Assembly: GCF_012911925.1 (NCBI RefSeq)
Contig: NZ_JAAXKY010000025.1
Span: 1-61,153 of the forward strand
Source: Pseudonocardia xinjiangensis
Lineage (GTDB): Bacteria > Actinomycetota > Actinomycetes > Mycobacteriales > Pseudonocardiaceae
DNA: 61,153 nt
Direction of reading: 5' to 3'
Both the position numbers and the translations under genes were made by a program. Below are positions 8,849-16,183 of the stretch, piece by piece. Under the pieces are notes generated by a model. That model searched no databases. It saw nothing but the letters and a program-made list of their open reading frames with translations, and was not told the origin of the DNA. Each line of letters begins with the position of its first letter. The first letter of the stretch is position 1.

Positions 8849-9005
8849 ACCGCCGAGACTACCCAGGTCGCCGGAAGGGATCCGAGACCTCGTGCACTCC
8901 GCTATCGGCGTTTCCTCCGCCTTCGCCGCCGTTTCCTTCGCGAGATCCGCGAGACCCGCCAGCATGGCGGACGCTGTCGATCTGGCGATCGACGGCGAGC
9001 CAGGC

Positions 9006-9135
9006 TGAGCGACAAACTGAGTGACAACCGCGCCACAGAAGGGCGGATCGCTCTGGACTCCCATGGACGGAGCTACCAGCAGGTAAGCGGCGAGTAGCCG
9101 GATCAGAGCCGTAGCGCGATTGCCTGGCAGTCAAA
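9006..9135. repeat. diverged 130-bp repeat, copy B
   Basis: Partner of 5338-5467, with matching blocks at 9006-9031 (24 of 26 bases alike) and 9124-9135 (12 of 12). It lies just inside the right arm-type sites and attR, so it probably represents the right end of an element of this family. Confidence 0.6.
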
Positions 9136-9142
9136 CGCCTCA

Positions 9143-9162
9143 CGTGCCACACCCGTGCCACA
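9143..9162. promoter_or_regulatory. candidate integrase arm-type sites, right
   Basis: CGTGCCACA at 9143-9151 and 9154-9162, again with an 11-bp period, 85 bases before attR. Same motif and period as the left pair at 4046-4065. Confidence 0.55.
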
Positions 9163-9247
9163 GGGTCCGGTCAACCACGGTCACTACGGACACACGCAGA
9201 CGCTCGCGGAGCTGCGCGAATGCCCTCGTCGTGGCCGCTGATCCACA

Positions 9248-9304
9248 TTTGCAAGGCGGGGGTTAGGGGTTCGATTCCCCTCGTCTCCACCAGCAATAAC
9301 GGCC
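9248..9304 (+). repeat. attR, 57-bp direct repeat copy 2
   Basis: Identical to 3963-9304's left boundary repeat at 3963-4019. Here it is preceded by unrelated sequence, so no functional tRNA is formed; it holds only the anticodon-stem 3' side, T-arm and acceptor end. Confidence 0.93.
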
Positions 9305-9347
9305 TCCGGTGAGGTCGCCCGGTCAGCGGGCGTGCCATGCCACACGC

Positions 9348-9451
9348 TCATGGACTGTCGCCCCTCGCGGCGCCTGTCCTGCGGCTCATCTCTGCGGTGA
9401 CCTCCTGGCGCCGCTGCAGCCGGCCAGTCACCTGACACGGGTCGGTGGAGA
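9348..9451 (-). pseudogene. C-terminal remnant of a second tRNA-Ala integrase
   Basis: On the minus strand, directly beyond attR, a short frame ends QRRQEVTAEMSRRTGAARGD, SP and a stop. It aligns with the last residues of the integrase at 4070 (DREIAAEMGRRAGAAKEDSS). A degenerate CGTGCCAT/GCCACACG lies between it and attR, at the same 27-bp offset from the core as in the left copy. The rest of this integrase is gone. It indicates that two related elements once sat in tandem. Confidence 0.7.
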
Positions 9452-9500
9452 TCGGCAGGAACTGGTCGGCCGGCACTCCAGGTGATCGGGCTCGGACCCA

Positions 9501-10175
9501 TCACGCCAGGAGGGCGCGCCAGCGATCGGCCGACTCGATGACGTCCAGGCTGACCCGCTCCAGGAACGCCCCTGTTCTGGCCATTCGCTGCCCCACGGGC
9601 CTGTCGAGCCCGAGCTTCTCCGCCGCCGCCGTCGCGGCCCGCGCCGACTCGAGCGTCTGCTGCGCTCCGAGTACGACCGAGTGGTACCAGGCGGCGTCGT
9701 CGACCACGTAGATGTCGCGACGTCGCTGCGGATCACGCTCTCGCCGGACATACCCGTGCTGGACCAGGTAGTTCACGGCCACGGAGACGGAGGCCGGGCT
9801 GACGTTCAGCCTCCTGGTCAGCTCTGCCGCGGAGCGCCTGCCGTCCTCGGACAGCAACAGGTCGAGGTGCACGCGCGCCGTCATTCTCGGCAGCCCCGTC
9901 CGGACCGCCATCTCGATGATCTCCTCTTCCACCGCGCTGGTGGGCGATCCGGCCTCGCGCGGGGGCGCCGGTGTGCCACGCCGCGCCCGCTGGACCGTCG
10001 CTCGGTGCGCCTGCTGGGGCCGGTAGCCGTGAGGGCCGCCGTTGCGTCCGACCTCCCGGCTGATCGTCGAGGTCGGACGGTCGAGCCGCCTGGCGATCTC
10101 AGCGTAGGAGAGCCGGGCGGCGAGGCCGGCCGCGATGCGCTGGCGGTCCTGCTGGGTCAACCGTCCTCTCGGCAC
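9501..10175 (-). CDS. GbsR/MarR-like winged-helix regulator with HTH_38 N-terminus
   Basis: A 224-residue DNA-binding protein. Residues 1-50 form a helix-turn-helix of the IS30-repressor type (YAEIARRLDRPTSTISREVG); residues ~95-150 form a MarR/GbsR winged helix (RSAAELTRRLNVSPASVSVA followed by a charged wing, RRERDPQRRRDIYVV); the rest is a helical dimerisation or ligand domain. It is divergent from a P450 gene, with a 181-bp gap holding an AACGCA-GCAT-TGCGTT palindrome, so it probably represses that gene and itself. No transposase catalytic domain follows the HTH_38 segment. Confidence 0.82.
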   Translation of the reverse strand: MPRGRLTQQDRQRIAAGLAARLSYAEIARRLDRPTSTISREVGRNGGPHGYRPQQAHRATVQRARRGTPAPPREAGSPTSAVEEEIIEMAVRTGLPRMTARVHLDLLLSEDGRRSAAELTRRLNVSPASVSVAVNYLVQHGYVRRERDPQRRRDIYVVDDAAWYHSVVLGAQQTLESARAATAAAEKLGLDRPVGQRMARTGAFLERVSLDVIESADRWRALLA

Positions 10176-10208
10176 GCCGCCACTATTGCCTTCGCCGTCA
10201 GCAATTGC

Positions 10209-10224
10209 AACGCAGCATTGCGTT
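10209..10224. promoter_or_regulatory. palindromic operator between regulator and P450
   Basis: AACGCA-GCAT-TGCGTT is a perfect 6-4-6 inverted repeat, 33 bases upstream of the regulator start. A related near-palindrome, GACGCAATTCTGAATGCAAC, lies at 10285-10304 in front of the P450. These are the likely binding sites of the adjacent regulator; the assignment is inferred from position. Confidence 0.55.
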
Positions 10225-10356
10225 CGGGCCCAGCGTCATCGCACCAGTTTCCCTCGTCTATCTGGGAAAACGCATCTAGATCTTTGACGCAATTCTGAAT
10301 GCAACGTAGCTTTCCGCTCGAACCGAACATGCTCCATCGCGAGATCGGGAATGATC

Positions 10357-11565
10357 ATGAGTGAGTCCGTCCACACCGTCGCGACGCTGCCGACGGCGCG
10401 TCAGCCGGGCTGCCCCTTCGACCCGCCGGCAGAGCTGACCGACGCCCGTCGGCACGGCCCCATCAGCCGTTACCCCTTCCCTGACGGGCACGAGGGCTGG
10501 CTGATCACCGGATACGACCTGGTCCGGTCGGTGCTGGCCGACTCGCGGTTCAGCTCACGCAAGGAGCTCATGTTCCACCACCCGTTGATCGACTACACCG
10601 GCGTGGAGGTCCCGCCGGCGGCGCCCGGCGAGTTTCTCCTCATGGACGAGCCACAGCACGGGCGCTACCGGAAACCGCTGGTGGGCAAGTTCACCGTGCG
10701 GCGGATGCGGCAGCTCACCGAGCGCGTGGAACAGATCACCGCCGAGCACCTGGACGCCATGGAGAAGGCCGGGCCGCCGACGGACCTGGTGACCGCGTTC
10801 GCCACGCCCATCCCCGCCATCATGATCTGCGAGCTGCTGGGGGTGCCGTACGAGGACCGGGGCTACTTCCAGAAGCAGGTCGAGTCGTTCATGAGCGGGG
10901 AGACGAGCGACGAGGACCTGATGGCGGCCTACACCGCGACCCAGACCTACCTCGCGGAGCTGGTGGCCGCCAAGCGCGCGAACCCTACCGACGACGTGCT
11001 CAGCGACCTCACCGACAGTGATCTGAGCGATGAGGAGCTGCGCGGGATGAGTCTGATCCTGCTGGCGGCCGGGCTCGACACCACCGCGAACATGCTGGCG
11101 CTGGGCACCTTCGCGCTGCTGCGCAACCCGGCACAGCTGGCTGCGCTGCGCGTCGATCCCACGCTCGCCGACCAGGCCGTGGAGGAGCTGCTGCGGTATC
11201 TCAGCGTCGCCAAGACGTTCATGAGGACAGCGCTGGAGGACGTGGAGCTGGGTGGCCAGACCATCGAGGCCGGTACCGCCGTCATCCTGTCGTACAACAC
11301 CGCGAACCGCGACCCTGAGCGCTTCGCCGATCCCCAGGTGCTCGATCTCCGCAGGCAGGACGGCGGGCACCTGGCCTTCGGCCACGGCATCCACCAGTGC
11401 CTGGGTCAGCAACTGGCCCGCGTCGAGATGCGCGTCGCGTTCCCCGCGCTGGTCAACCGCTTTCCCACGCTGCGCCTGGCCGTAGCTCCTGAAGAGGTCG
11501 GCCTGCGCCCCGAGACCGCGGACATCTACGGGGTGAAGAGCCTCCCGGTCACCTGGGACGTGTGA
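10357..11565 (+). CDS. cytochrome P450
   Basis: A soluble bacterial class I P450 of 402 residues, haem monooxygenase needing ferredoxin and reductase encoded elsewhere. The I-helix oxygen-activation motif is LLAAGLDTTANML; ExxR is in EELLRYL; the haem ligand Cys is in FGHGIHQCLGQQLAR. N-terminal LPTARQPGCPFDPP resembles CYP105/107-type actinobacterial P450s. ATG 10357 preferred over 10351 because GGGA then has proper spacing. Substrate unknown. Divergently controlled, and followed 66 bases later by a PPOX-fold protein. Confidence 0.92.
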   Translation: MSESVHTVATLPTARQPGCPFDPPAELTDARRHGPISRYPFPDGHEGWLITGYDLVRSVLADSRFSSRKELMFHHPLIDYTGVEVPPAAPGEFLLMDEPQHGRYRKPLVGKFTVRRMRQLTERVEQITAEHLDAMEKAGPPTDLVTAFATPIPAIMICELLGVPYEDRGYFQKQVESFMSGETSDEDLMAAYTATQTYLAELVAAKRANPTDDVLSDLTDSDLSDEELRGMSLILLAAGLDTTANMLALGTFALLRNPAQLAALRVDPTLADQAVEELLRYLSVAKTFMRTALEDVELGGQTIEAGTAVILSYNTANRDPERFADPQVLDLRRQDGGHLAFGHGIHQCLGQQLARVEMRVAFPALVNRFPTLRLAVAPEEVGLRPETADIYGVKSLPVTWDV

Positions 11566-11631
11566 CCGCAAGCCGGTGACCGGGCTCGATCAACGCCGGG
11601 TTTGTCGGGGTCGGGTCCTACGCTCGATCAC

Positions 11632-12060
11632 ATGGCGTTGTCCCTGGAAGAGCGACAGAAGTTCCTGGCCGAGCCGCGCATCGCCGCGCTGTCCGTGTCC
11701 GCAGGGCCGGATCGCGGCCCCCTGACCGTGCCCATGTGGTACCAGTACGCCCCGGGCGGCGAGGTCTGGGTGCTCACCTCGGTCGCATCCGTGAAGGCGG
11801 AGCTCATCCGGGCCGCGGGCCGCTTCACGTTGATGGTCGATCGTGTCGAACCGACGATAAGGTACGTGTCGGTGGAAGGGCCGGTCTCGCGGACCGTTCC
11901 GGGCACGGACGAGCACCTGTGGGAGATCAGCAGGCGGTATCTGCCGCCGGACGAGGTCGCCGCCTACGTCGAGTTCGCGAAGGCCGACCACGGTGAGCAG
12001 ATCTGCATCTTCCTGCGCCCGGAGCGGTGGCACTCGGCGGATCTGGGGGGCTCGTCCTGA
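11632..12060 (+). CDS. pyridoxamine 5'-phosphate oxidase-fold protein
   Basis: A 142-residue split-barrel flavin-binding-type protein. MALSLEERQKFLAEPRIAAL then VPMWYQY is the usual N-terminus of the actinobacterial PPOX/F420-dependent reductase-like family, and ICIFLRPERWHSADLG the C-terminal strand. These proteins bind FMN, haem or F420; the cofactor cannot be decided from sequence alone. Start at ATG 11632; an upstream extension to 11602 has no family similarity. It may be co-transcribed with the P450, but no direct evidence of redox partnership exists. Confidence 0.82.
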   Translation: MALSLEERQKFLAEPRIAALSVSAGPDRGPLTVPMWYQYAPGGEVWVLTSVASVKAELIRAAGRFTLMVDRVEPTIRYVSVEGPVSRTVPGTDEHLWEISRRYLPPDEVAAYVEFAKADHGEQICIFLRPERWHSADLGGSS

Positions 12061-12200
12061 CCTGACTCGGCACACCGCCCGGACGGGCGAGAGGATTCGT
12101 ACCCATCGTCCATACCGTCCCTGACGTGCCTTTTTCCGCGCCCACCGGGTCCTCGGAGAGGACTAGTGTCCGAAGTGGGGAATGAAGCGCGGAGGACGAC

Positions 12201-13082
12201 GTGGCCGACTGGGACGGGCATGGGCTGCCGCCTGTTGCGGCCGAGCGGGCGCGGCGGGCGGCAGCGGGTGGCGCCTGGACGTCGTTGCTCTCGGCGCCGG
12301 CGGCGGCCGGCTTGCAGGTGGCCGGGTTCGAGCCCGTCGGAGAGGTGATGGGCTCGATGGTCCAGCAGATCGGCTGGACCGGGTACCAGGGCTGCGGTAT
12401 CTACGGCGGTGTCTATGGCGGCGCCTACGGGGGGTGGGCCACCCCCACGATCACGTCGTCGGCGCCCACCCGGTTCGCGGGCTTCCGTCCCTACGTGGAC
12501 GCGCTCTACCGCGGCTACGGCACCGCGATGAGCCGTATGGCTCAGGAGGCGGCGACGATCGGCGCCGACGGCGTCGTCGGGGTCGGACTCGTGATGTCCC
12601 AGCTCGACGGCGGCGCGCGTGAGTTCACCGCGCTGGGCACCGGTGTGCGTGCTCGCGGCAGCGTCCGACCGTCCCGGATCTTCAGCACCCACCTGCCGGG
12701 ACAGGACGTCGCCAAGCTCGTCGCGGCCGGCTGGATGCCGACCGACCTCGTCTACGGCATCTCGGTGGCCATCCGGCACGACGACTGGCAGACCCGCCAG
12801 CAGGCCGCGTGGGGCGCGGGCAACACGGAGGTCACCGGTTACACCGAGCTGATCAGCCACACGAGGGCCGACGCCCGGCACCGGCTCGCCGGGCACGTGC
12901 GGGAGTCGGGGGCCGACGGCGCGATCGTGTCGTCGATGGACTTGCATGCCTGGGAGATCGAGCCCGGAGAGAACCACCGCGACCACGTCGCCGAGGCGGC
13001 GGTCTTCGGCACCGCTCTGGTGCGTTTCCACACCGACACCGCGGCGCCGACGCGGACGTTGACCTACCTGCCGCTCCGTTGA
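12201..13082 (+). CDS. YbjQ-like heavy-metal-binding-domain protein, two repeats
   Basis: A 293-residue cytoplasmic protein with GTG start and a strong GGAGGA site. It contains two related units of the YbjQ/DUF74 type, each with a strand, a VGEVMGS-type turn and a MSRMAQEAATIGADGVVGVG helix-strand; the second unit (HVRESGADGAIVSSMDL) is more diverged. Residues 60-85 are a Gly/Tyr-rich insertion. YbjQ proteins are pentameric and annotated as heavy-metal binding, but the function is unproven. First of three closely spaced genes, followed 17 bases later by a paralogue. Confidence 0.72.
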   Translation: MADWDGHGLPPVAAERARRAAAGGAWTSLLSAPAAAGLQVAGFEPVGEVMGSMVQQIGWTGYQGCGIYGGVYGGAYGGWATPTITSSAPTRFAGFRPYVDALYRGYGTAMSRMAQEAATIGADGVVGVGLVMSQLDGGAREFTALGTGVRARGSVRPSRIFSTHLPGQDVAKLVAAGWMPTDLVYGISVAIRHDDWQTRQQAAWGAGNTEVTGYTELISHTRADARHRLAGHVRESGADGAIVSSMDLHAWEIEPGENHRDHVAEAAVFGTALVRFHTDTAAPTRTLTYLPLR

Positions 13083-13099
13083 CCCACCCTGGAGATCCT

Positions 13100-13933
13100 G
13101 TGACCGCCGACCCGACAGCGCTGGGCGTACCCGAGGACGCGATGCGTCGCCTCGCCGAGATGCGTCCCGGGCAGGCGACGAGCCTGTTCACCTCCGACCT
13201 CTCGGTGAACGAGTTCCTGCTCGTGCGGGAGGCCGGTTTCCGGCCGGTGGGGCTGGTGCTCGGGTCGAGCATCTACCACGTCGGTTTCCAGATGGGCCGA
13301 TGGAACCGCAACCAGGAGCTCACCACGCTGTCGCAGGCGATGTACCACGCCCGGGAGCTCGCGATGACGCGGATGGAGGCCGAGGCCGACCAGCTGGGTG
13401 CCGACGGGATCGTCGGGGTCCGGCTGCACATCGAGTTCAAGGAGTTCGGCGCCGACCTCGCCGAGTTCATCGCCGTGGGCACCGCGGTGACGGCCGACGA
13501 GCCCCGCACGCCCGAAGGCGTGTCGTGGCGCAACAACAAGAACCAGCCCTTCACGTCCGACCTGTCCGGACAGGACTTCTGGACGCTCGTGCAGGCCGGG
13601 TACGCGCCACTGGGCATGGTGATGGGCTCGTGCGTCTATCACATCGCCCACCAGCGGTTCTGGCAGGCGATGGGCAACGTCGGACAGAACGTCGAGCTGC
13701 CGCAGTTCACCGAGGCGCTCTACGACGCCCGTGAGCTCGCGATGAGCCGGATGCAGGCGGAGGCGGAGCAACTGCACGCCGAAGGGATCGTCGGGGTGCA
13801 GCTGCTCTCGCACGGTCATCGGTGGGGTGGTCACACCACGGAGTTCTTCGCCATCGGCACGGCGGTGCGTCCCCTGCGCCCCGACCATCGCATCCCGACC
13901 CCCCAGCTCGTGCTGCCGCTGACGGACGGGTGA
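13100..13933 (+). CDS. YbjQ-like heavy-metal-binding-domain protein, paralogue
   Basis: 277 residues from GTG 13100 with GGAGATCCT upstream. Two well-conserved repeats: LFTSDLSVNEFLLVREAGF then MTRMEAEADQLGADGIVGVR, and again FTSDLSGQDFWTLVQAGY then MSRMQAEAEQLHAEGIVGVQ. Each ends in EFIAVGTAV or EFFAIGTAV. The FSTHLPGQDVAKLVAAGW segment of the upstream protein belongs to the same repeat, so the two genes together carry four copies, evidence of tandem duplication. Role unknown; conserved operon partner of the next gene. Confidence 0.75.
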   Translation: MTADPTALGVPEDAMRRLAEMRPGQATSLFTSDLSVNEFLLVREAGFRPVGLVLGSSIYHVGFQMGRWNRNQELTTLSQAMYHARELAMTRMEAEADQLGADGIVGVRLHIEFKEFGADLAEFIAVGTAVTADEPRTPEGVSWRNNKNQPFTSDLSGQDFWTLVQAGYAPLGMVMGSCVYHIAHQRFWQAMGNVGQNVELPQFTEALYDARELAMSRMQAEAEQLHAEGIVGVQLLSHGHRWGGHTTEFFAIGTAVRPLRPDHRIPTPQLVLPLTDG

Positions 13934-13937
13934 CGCG

Positions 13938-14366
13938 GTGACGATGGAGCCGAGCGGCCTCGGGCCGATGGGCGACGTGCAGCTTCTTGCGGCCACCCTG
14001 GGATCCGACCGCACCGACGTCGCCTCCTACGCGAGGGTCCTCTCCGGGGCACTGGCCGGTGCCCTCCCGGCCGGGATGGTGGAGGTGGACCACCGGCGCG
14101 GGATGGGTGACCGGATCGCGGGCCGGAAGGGGCACGTGGTCGCGGTGGTCGTGCACGGCGAGGGCAGGCAGCTGGCGTTGCACGAGGGACCGCACGGCAC
14201 CGTGGAGGCCGAGGTGCGCCAGGTCGTGCGGGACGTCGTGATCAGCAGGCGCGCCGTCACCGTCGAGCAGTGGTTGCAGGCACTCGCCGAGGACCTCACC
14301 CGGGTCGCGGCCCGTGACGCCGCGGCCCGGGTGGCCCTGGAGCGGCTTCTCGCCGGCGGTGTCTGA
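13938..14366 (+). CDS. hypothetical protein in YbjQ operon
   Basis: 142 residues, GTG start 4 bases after the preceding stop, so translationally coupled. A central strand-rich part (HVVAVVVHGEGRQLALHEGP) is followed by helices ending VARVALERLL-like. No cofactor or catalytic motif is visible and I do not recognise a named family. Association with two YbjQ-like proteins is its main clue. Confidence 0.7.
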   Translation: MTMEPSGLGPMGDVQLLAATLGSDRTDVASYARVLSGALAGALPAGMVEVDHRRGMGDRIAGRKGHVVAVVVHGEGRQLALHEGPHGTVEAEVRQVVRDVVISRRAVTVEQWLQALAEDLTRVAARDAAARVALERLLAGGV

Positions 14367-14372
14367 GCCGGG

Positions 14373-15995
14373 TCAGATCGCCGGTTCGGCGGCGGCCTCG
14401 GCCTCCTCGATCACGAGCGCCTCGGCCACCCGGTCCGGGGGCAGCGCGACCTGGATGCCGATGTAGAAGATCGCCAGCGCGAACACGGCCACCACGGCGA
14501 GGTCGACCCACGGCGGGATCACTCCGATGCCGCCGTACTGGCCCAGGTAGGAGATGATCCCGAGGCCGATGAACCACGGCAGGACCCAGAGCATCGCGCG
14601 TCCGTCCAGGGGCCCGCTCGAGGCCTGCTTGCCCAGCAGGCGCGAGATCACGAAGACCACCATGCCGACCGCGAGCAGGATCAGCAGCTTCTCGACGGTC
14701 TGCCACGACGCCCAGTAGACGATCTCGCTCGCGAAGATGAAGGCGATCGGCGAGATGACGGCGGCGCCCTTGAGCCGGTAGGGACGCGCCCGGTCGGGGT
14801 CGTTGCGACGCAGCGCCATGAGCGTGACCGGAGCGAAGCCGTACATGATCACGACGGCTGAGGTGATGAGGCCGACGAGGCTCTGCCAGCTCGGGAACGG
14901 CAGGAAGCAGATGATCCCGACCACGAACGCCAGCAGCAGCGACACCCACGGCACCCCGGCCTGGTTGAGCTTGGCGGTCGACCGCGGGATGTAGCCGGAG
15001 TGCCCGAGTGCGTAGGACAGGCGCGACGCGGTGCCGATGTACACCAGGCCGGTTCCGGCAGGTGAGATGAAAGCGTCGATGTAGAGGATGACGGCGAGCC
15101 AGCCCACGCCGAGTGTGGTGGCGAGGGTGGCGTAGGGGCCGTAGTCGCCCTTGCCGACCGGCGCCGCCCAGCCGTGCAGCAGGTTGGCCGGGTTGAGCGC
15201 GCCGATGAACGCGATCTCGAGCCCGATGTAGATGACCGTGCCGATGAGGACCGCACCGATCACGGCCCGCGGGAGGTCACGCTGGGGGTTGCGCGACTCG
15301 CCGCCCAGCTGGACCGCCTGCTCGAAACCCTGCAGGGCGAACACCACACCGAGCGGCAGGGCCGCGAACACGCCGTGTGCGCCGAACGGGGCGAAACCGC
15401 CGCCAGCGGTGAAGTTGCCGGCGTGGAAGGACACCACGATCAGCACGATGACGGTCAGGACCGGCACCGCCACCTTCCACAGCATGGTGACCCGGTTGGA
15501 CTCCGCCAGCCACTTGACGCCCATGATGTTGATGGCGGTGAAGATGGCCATCAACAGGACGGCGATGACGAGTCCGAGCCCGGTGAGGGCGCCGTCCCCG
15601 TTCACCAGTCCCGGCCAGGCGTGGTCCAGGTAGCTCAGCGCGGCCTCGACCTCGATCGGAGCGAGGGTCACCGCCTGCAGCCACCCCACCCAGCCGGCCG
15701 CGAACCCGGCCAGCGCGCCGAAGGCTATGCGGGGGTAGCGGGCCGTGCCGCCCGCGAAGGGGTACGCGGCCGCGAGTTCGGCGTGCACGAGGGCGAGCAG
15801 CACCATCACGGCGCCCGCCAGCAACCACGACAACACCGACGCGCCGCCGGCGGCAGTGGCCGCGGTGAGAGCGCCCAGCAGCCAGCCGGAACCGATGATG
15901 GAGCCCAGCGAGATGAACATCAACGGGATCGGCCCGACGTCACGACGCAGGCCGGGCACCGCCGTTCTCTCACGTCCGGCGGAGATTTCGGTCAT
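14373..15995 (-). CDS. APC-family amino-acid permease
   Basis: 540 residues with about 12-14 predicted membrane helices. The first helix carries the APC signature PLMFISLGSIIGSGWLLGA (Gly-rich unwound substrate-binding segment). Amino-acid/polyamine/organocation secondary transporter of the plasma membrane; the substrate is not predictable. The C-terminal ~25 residues are acidic (EALVIEEAEAAAEPAI). It converges with the YbjQ operon, ending 6 bases from its stop. An AT-richer 188-bp upstream region holds CACGTAC/GTACGTG half-sites at 16032 and 16083, possibly regulatory. Confidence 0.93.
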   Translation of the reverse strand: MTEISAGRERTAVPGLRRDVGPIPLMFISLGSIIGSGWLLGALTAATAAGGASVLSWLLAGAVMVLLALVHAELAAAYPFAGGTARYPRIAFGALAGFAAGWVGWLQAVTLAPIEVEAALSYLDHAWPGLVNGDGALTGLGLVIAVLLMAIFTAINIMGVKWLAESNRVTMLWKVAVPVLTVIVLIVVSFHAGNFTAGGGFAPFGAHGVFAALPLGVVFALQGFEQAVQLGGESRNPQRDLPRAVIGAVLIGTVIYIGLEIAFIGALNPANLLHGWAAPVGKGDYGPYATLATTLGVGWLAVILYIDAFISPAGTGLVYIGTASRLSYALGHSGYIPRSTAKLNQAGVPWVSLLLAFVVGIICFLPFPSWQSLVGLITSAVVIMYGFAPVTLMALRRNDPDRARPYRLKGAAVISPIAFIFASEIVYWASWQTVEKLLILLAVGMVVFVISRLLGKQASSGPLDGRAMLWVLPWFIGLGIISYLGQYGGIGVIPPWVDLAVVAVFALAIFYIGIQVALPPDRVAEALVIEEAEAAAEPAI

Positions 15996-16183
15996 GGGGA
16001 ATGACTCCGATCAGGGGGACTGCGGACAGCGCACGTACAAAGTAAATTCGGCTTTGCTATTCGCCCGTTCGATGGTGGCAGCGTACGTGTGAGCTAACGC
16101 CAGTAAAAGGGTGTAGCGAGACCTGGCTCGAGCGGTTCCCGAGAGGCTGTCCGAAATGCCAAGTATTGGTTGATCGGATGCGC

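Larger units (their letters stand above)
3963..9304. mobile_element. decayed integrative element in tRNA-Ala
   Basis: A 5.3-kb interval bounded by a 57-bp perfect direct repeat that begins in the tRNA-Ala anticodon loop and ends 12 bases past the CCA. The left end carries a tyrosine integrase reading toward the att site, with paired CGTGCCACA motifs beside both ends. The interior holds a P-loop kinase, small unknown genes, a further integrase fragment and a truncated HAD phosphatase. Base composition looks less GC-extreme than the flanks. No replication or conjugation genes are recognisable, so it is a relic, not an active element. Confidence 0.85.

Noticed and set aside
10040..10175. IS30-like HTH suggesting a transposase
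   Set aside because: HTH_38 is followed by a MarR-type winged helix, not a DDE catalytic domain, and the gene is paired divergently with a P450.
16032..16089. Riboswitch or strong stem upstream of the permease
   Set aside because: Only 7-bp CACGTAC/GTACGTG arms 44 bases apart; no known riboswitch core is visible.
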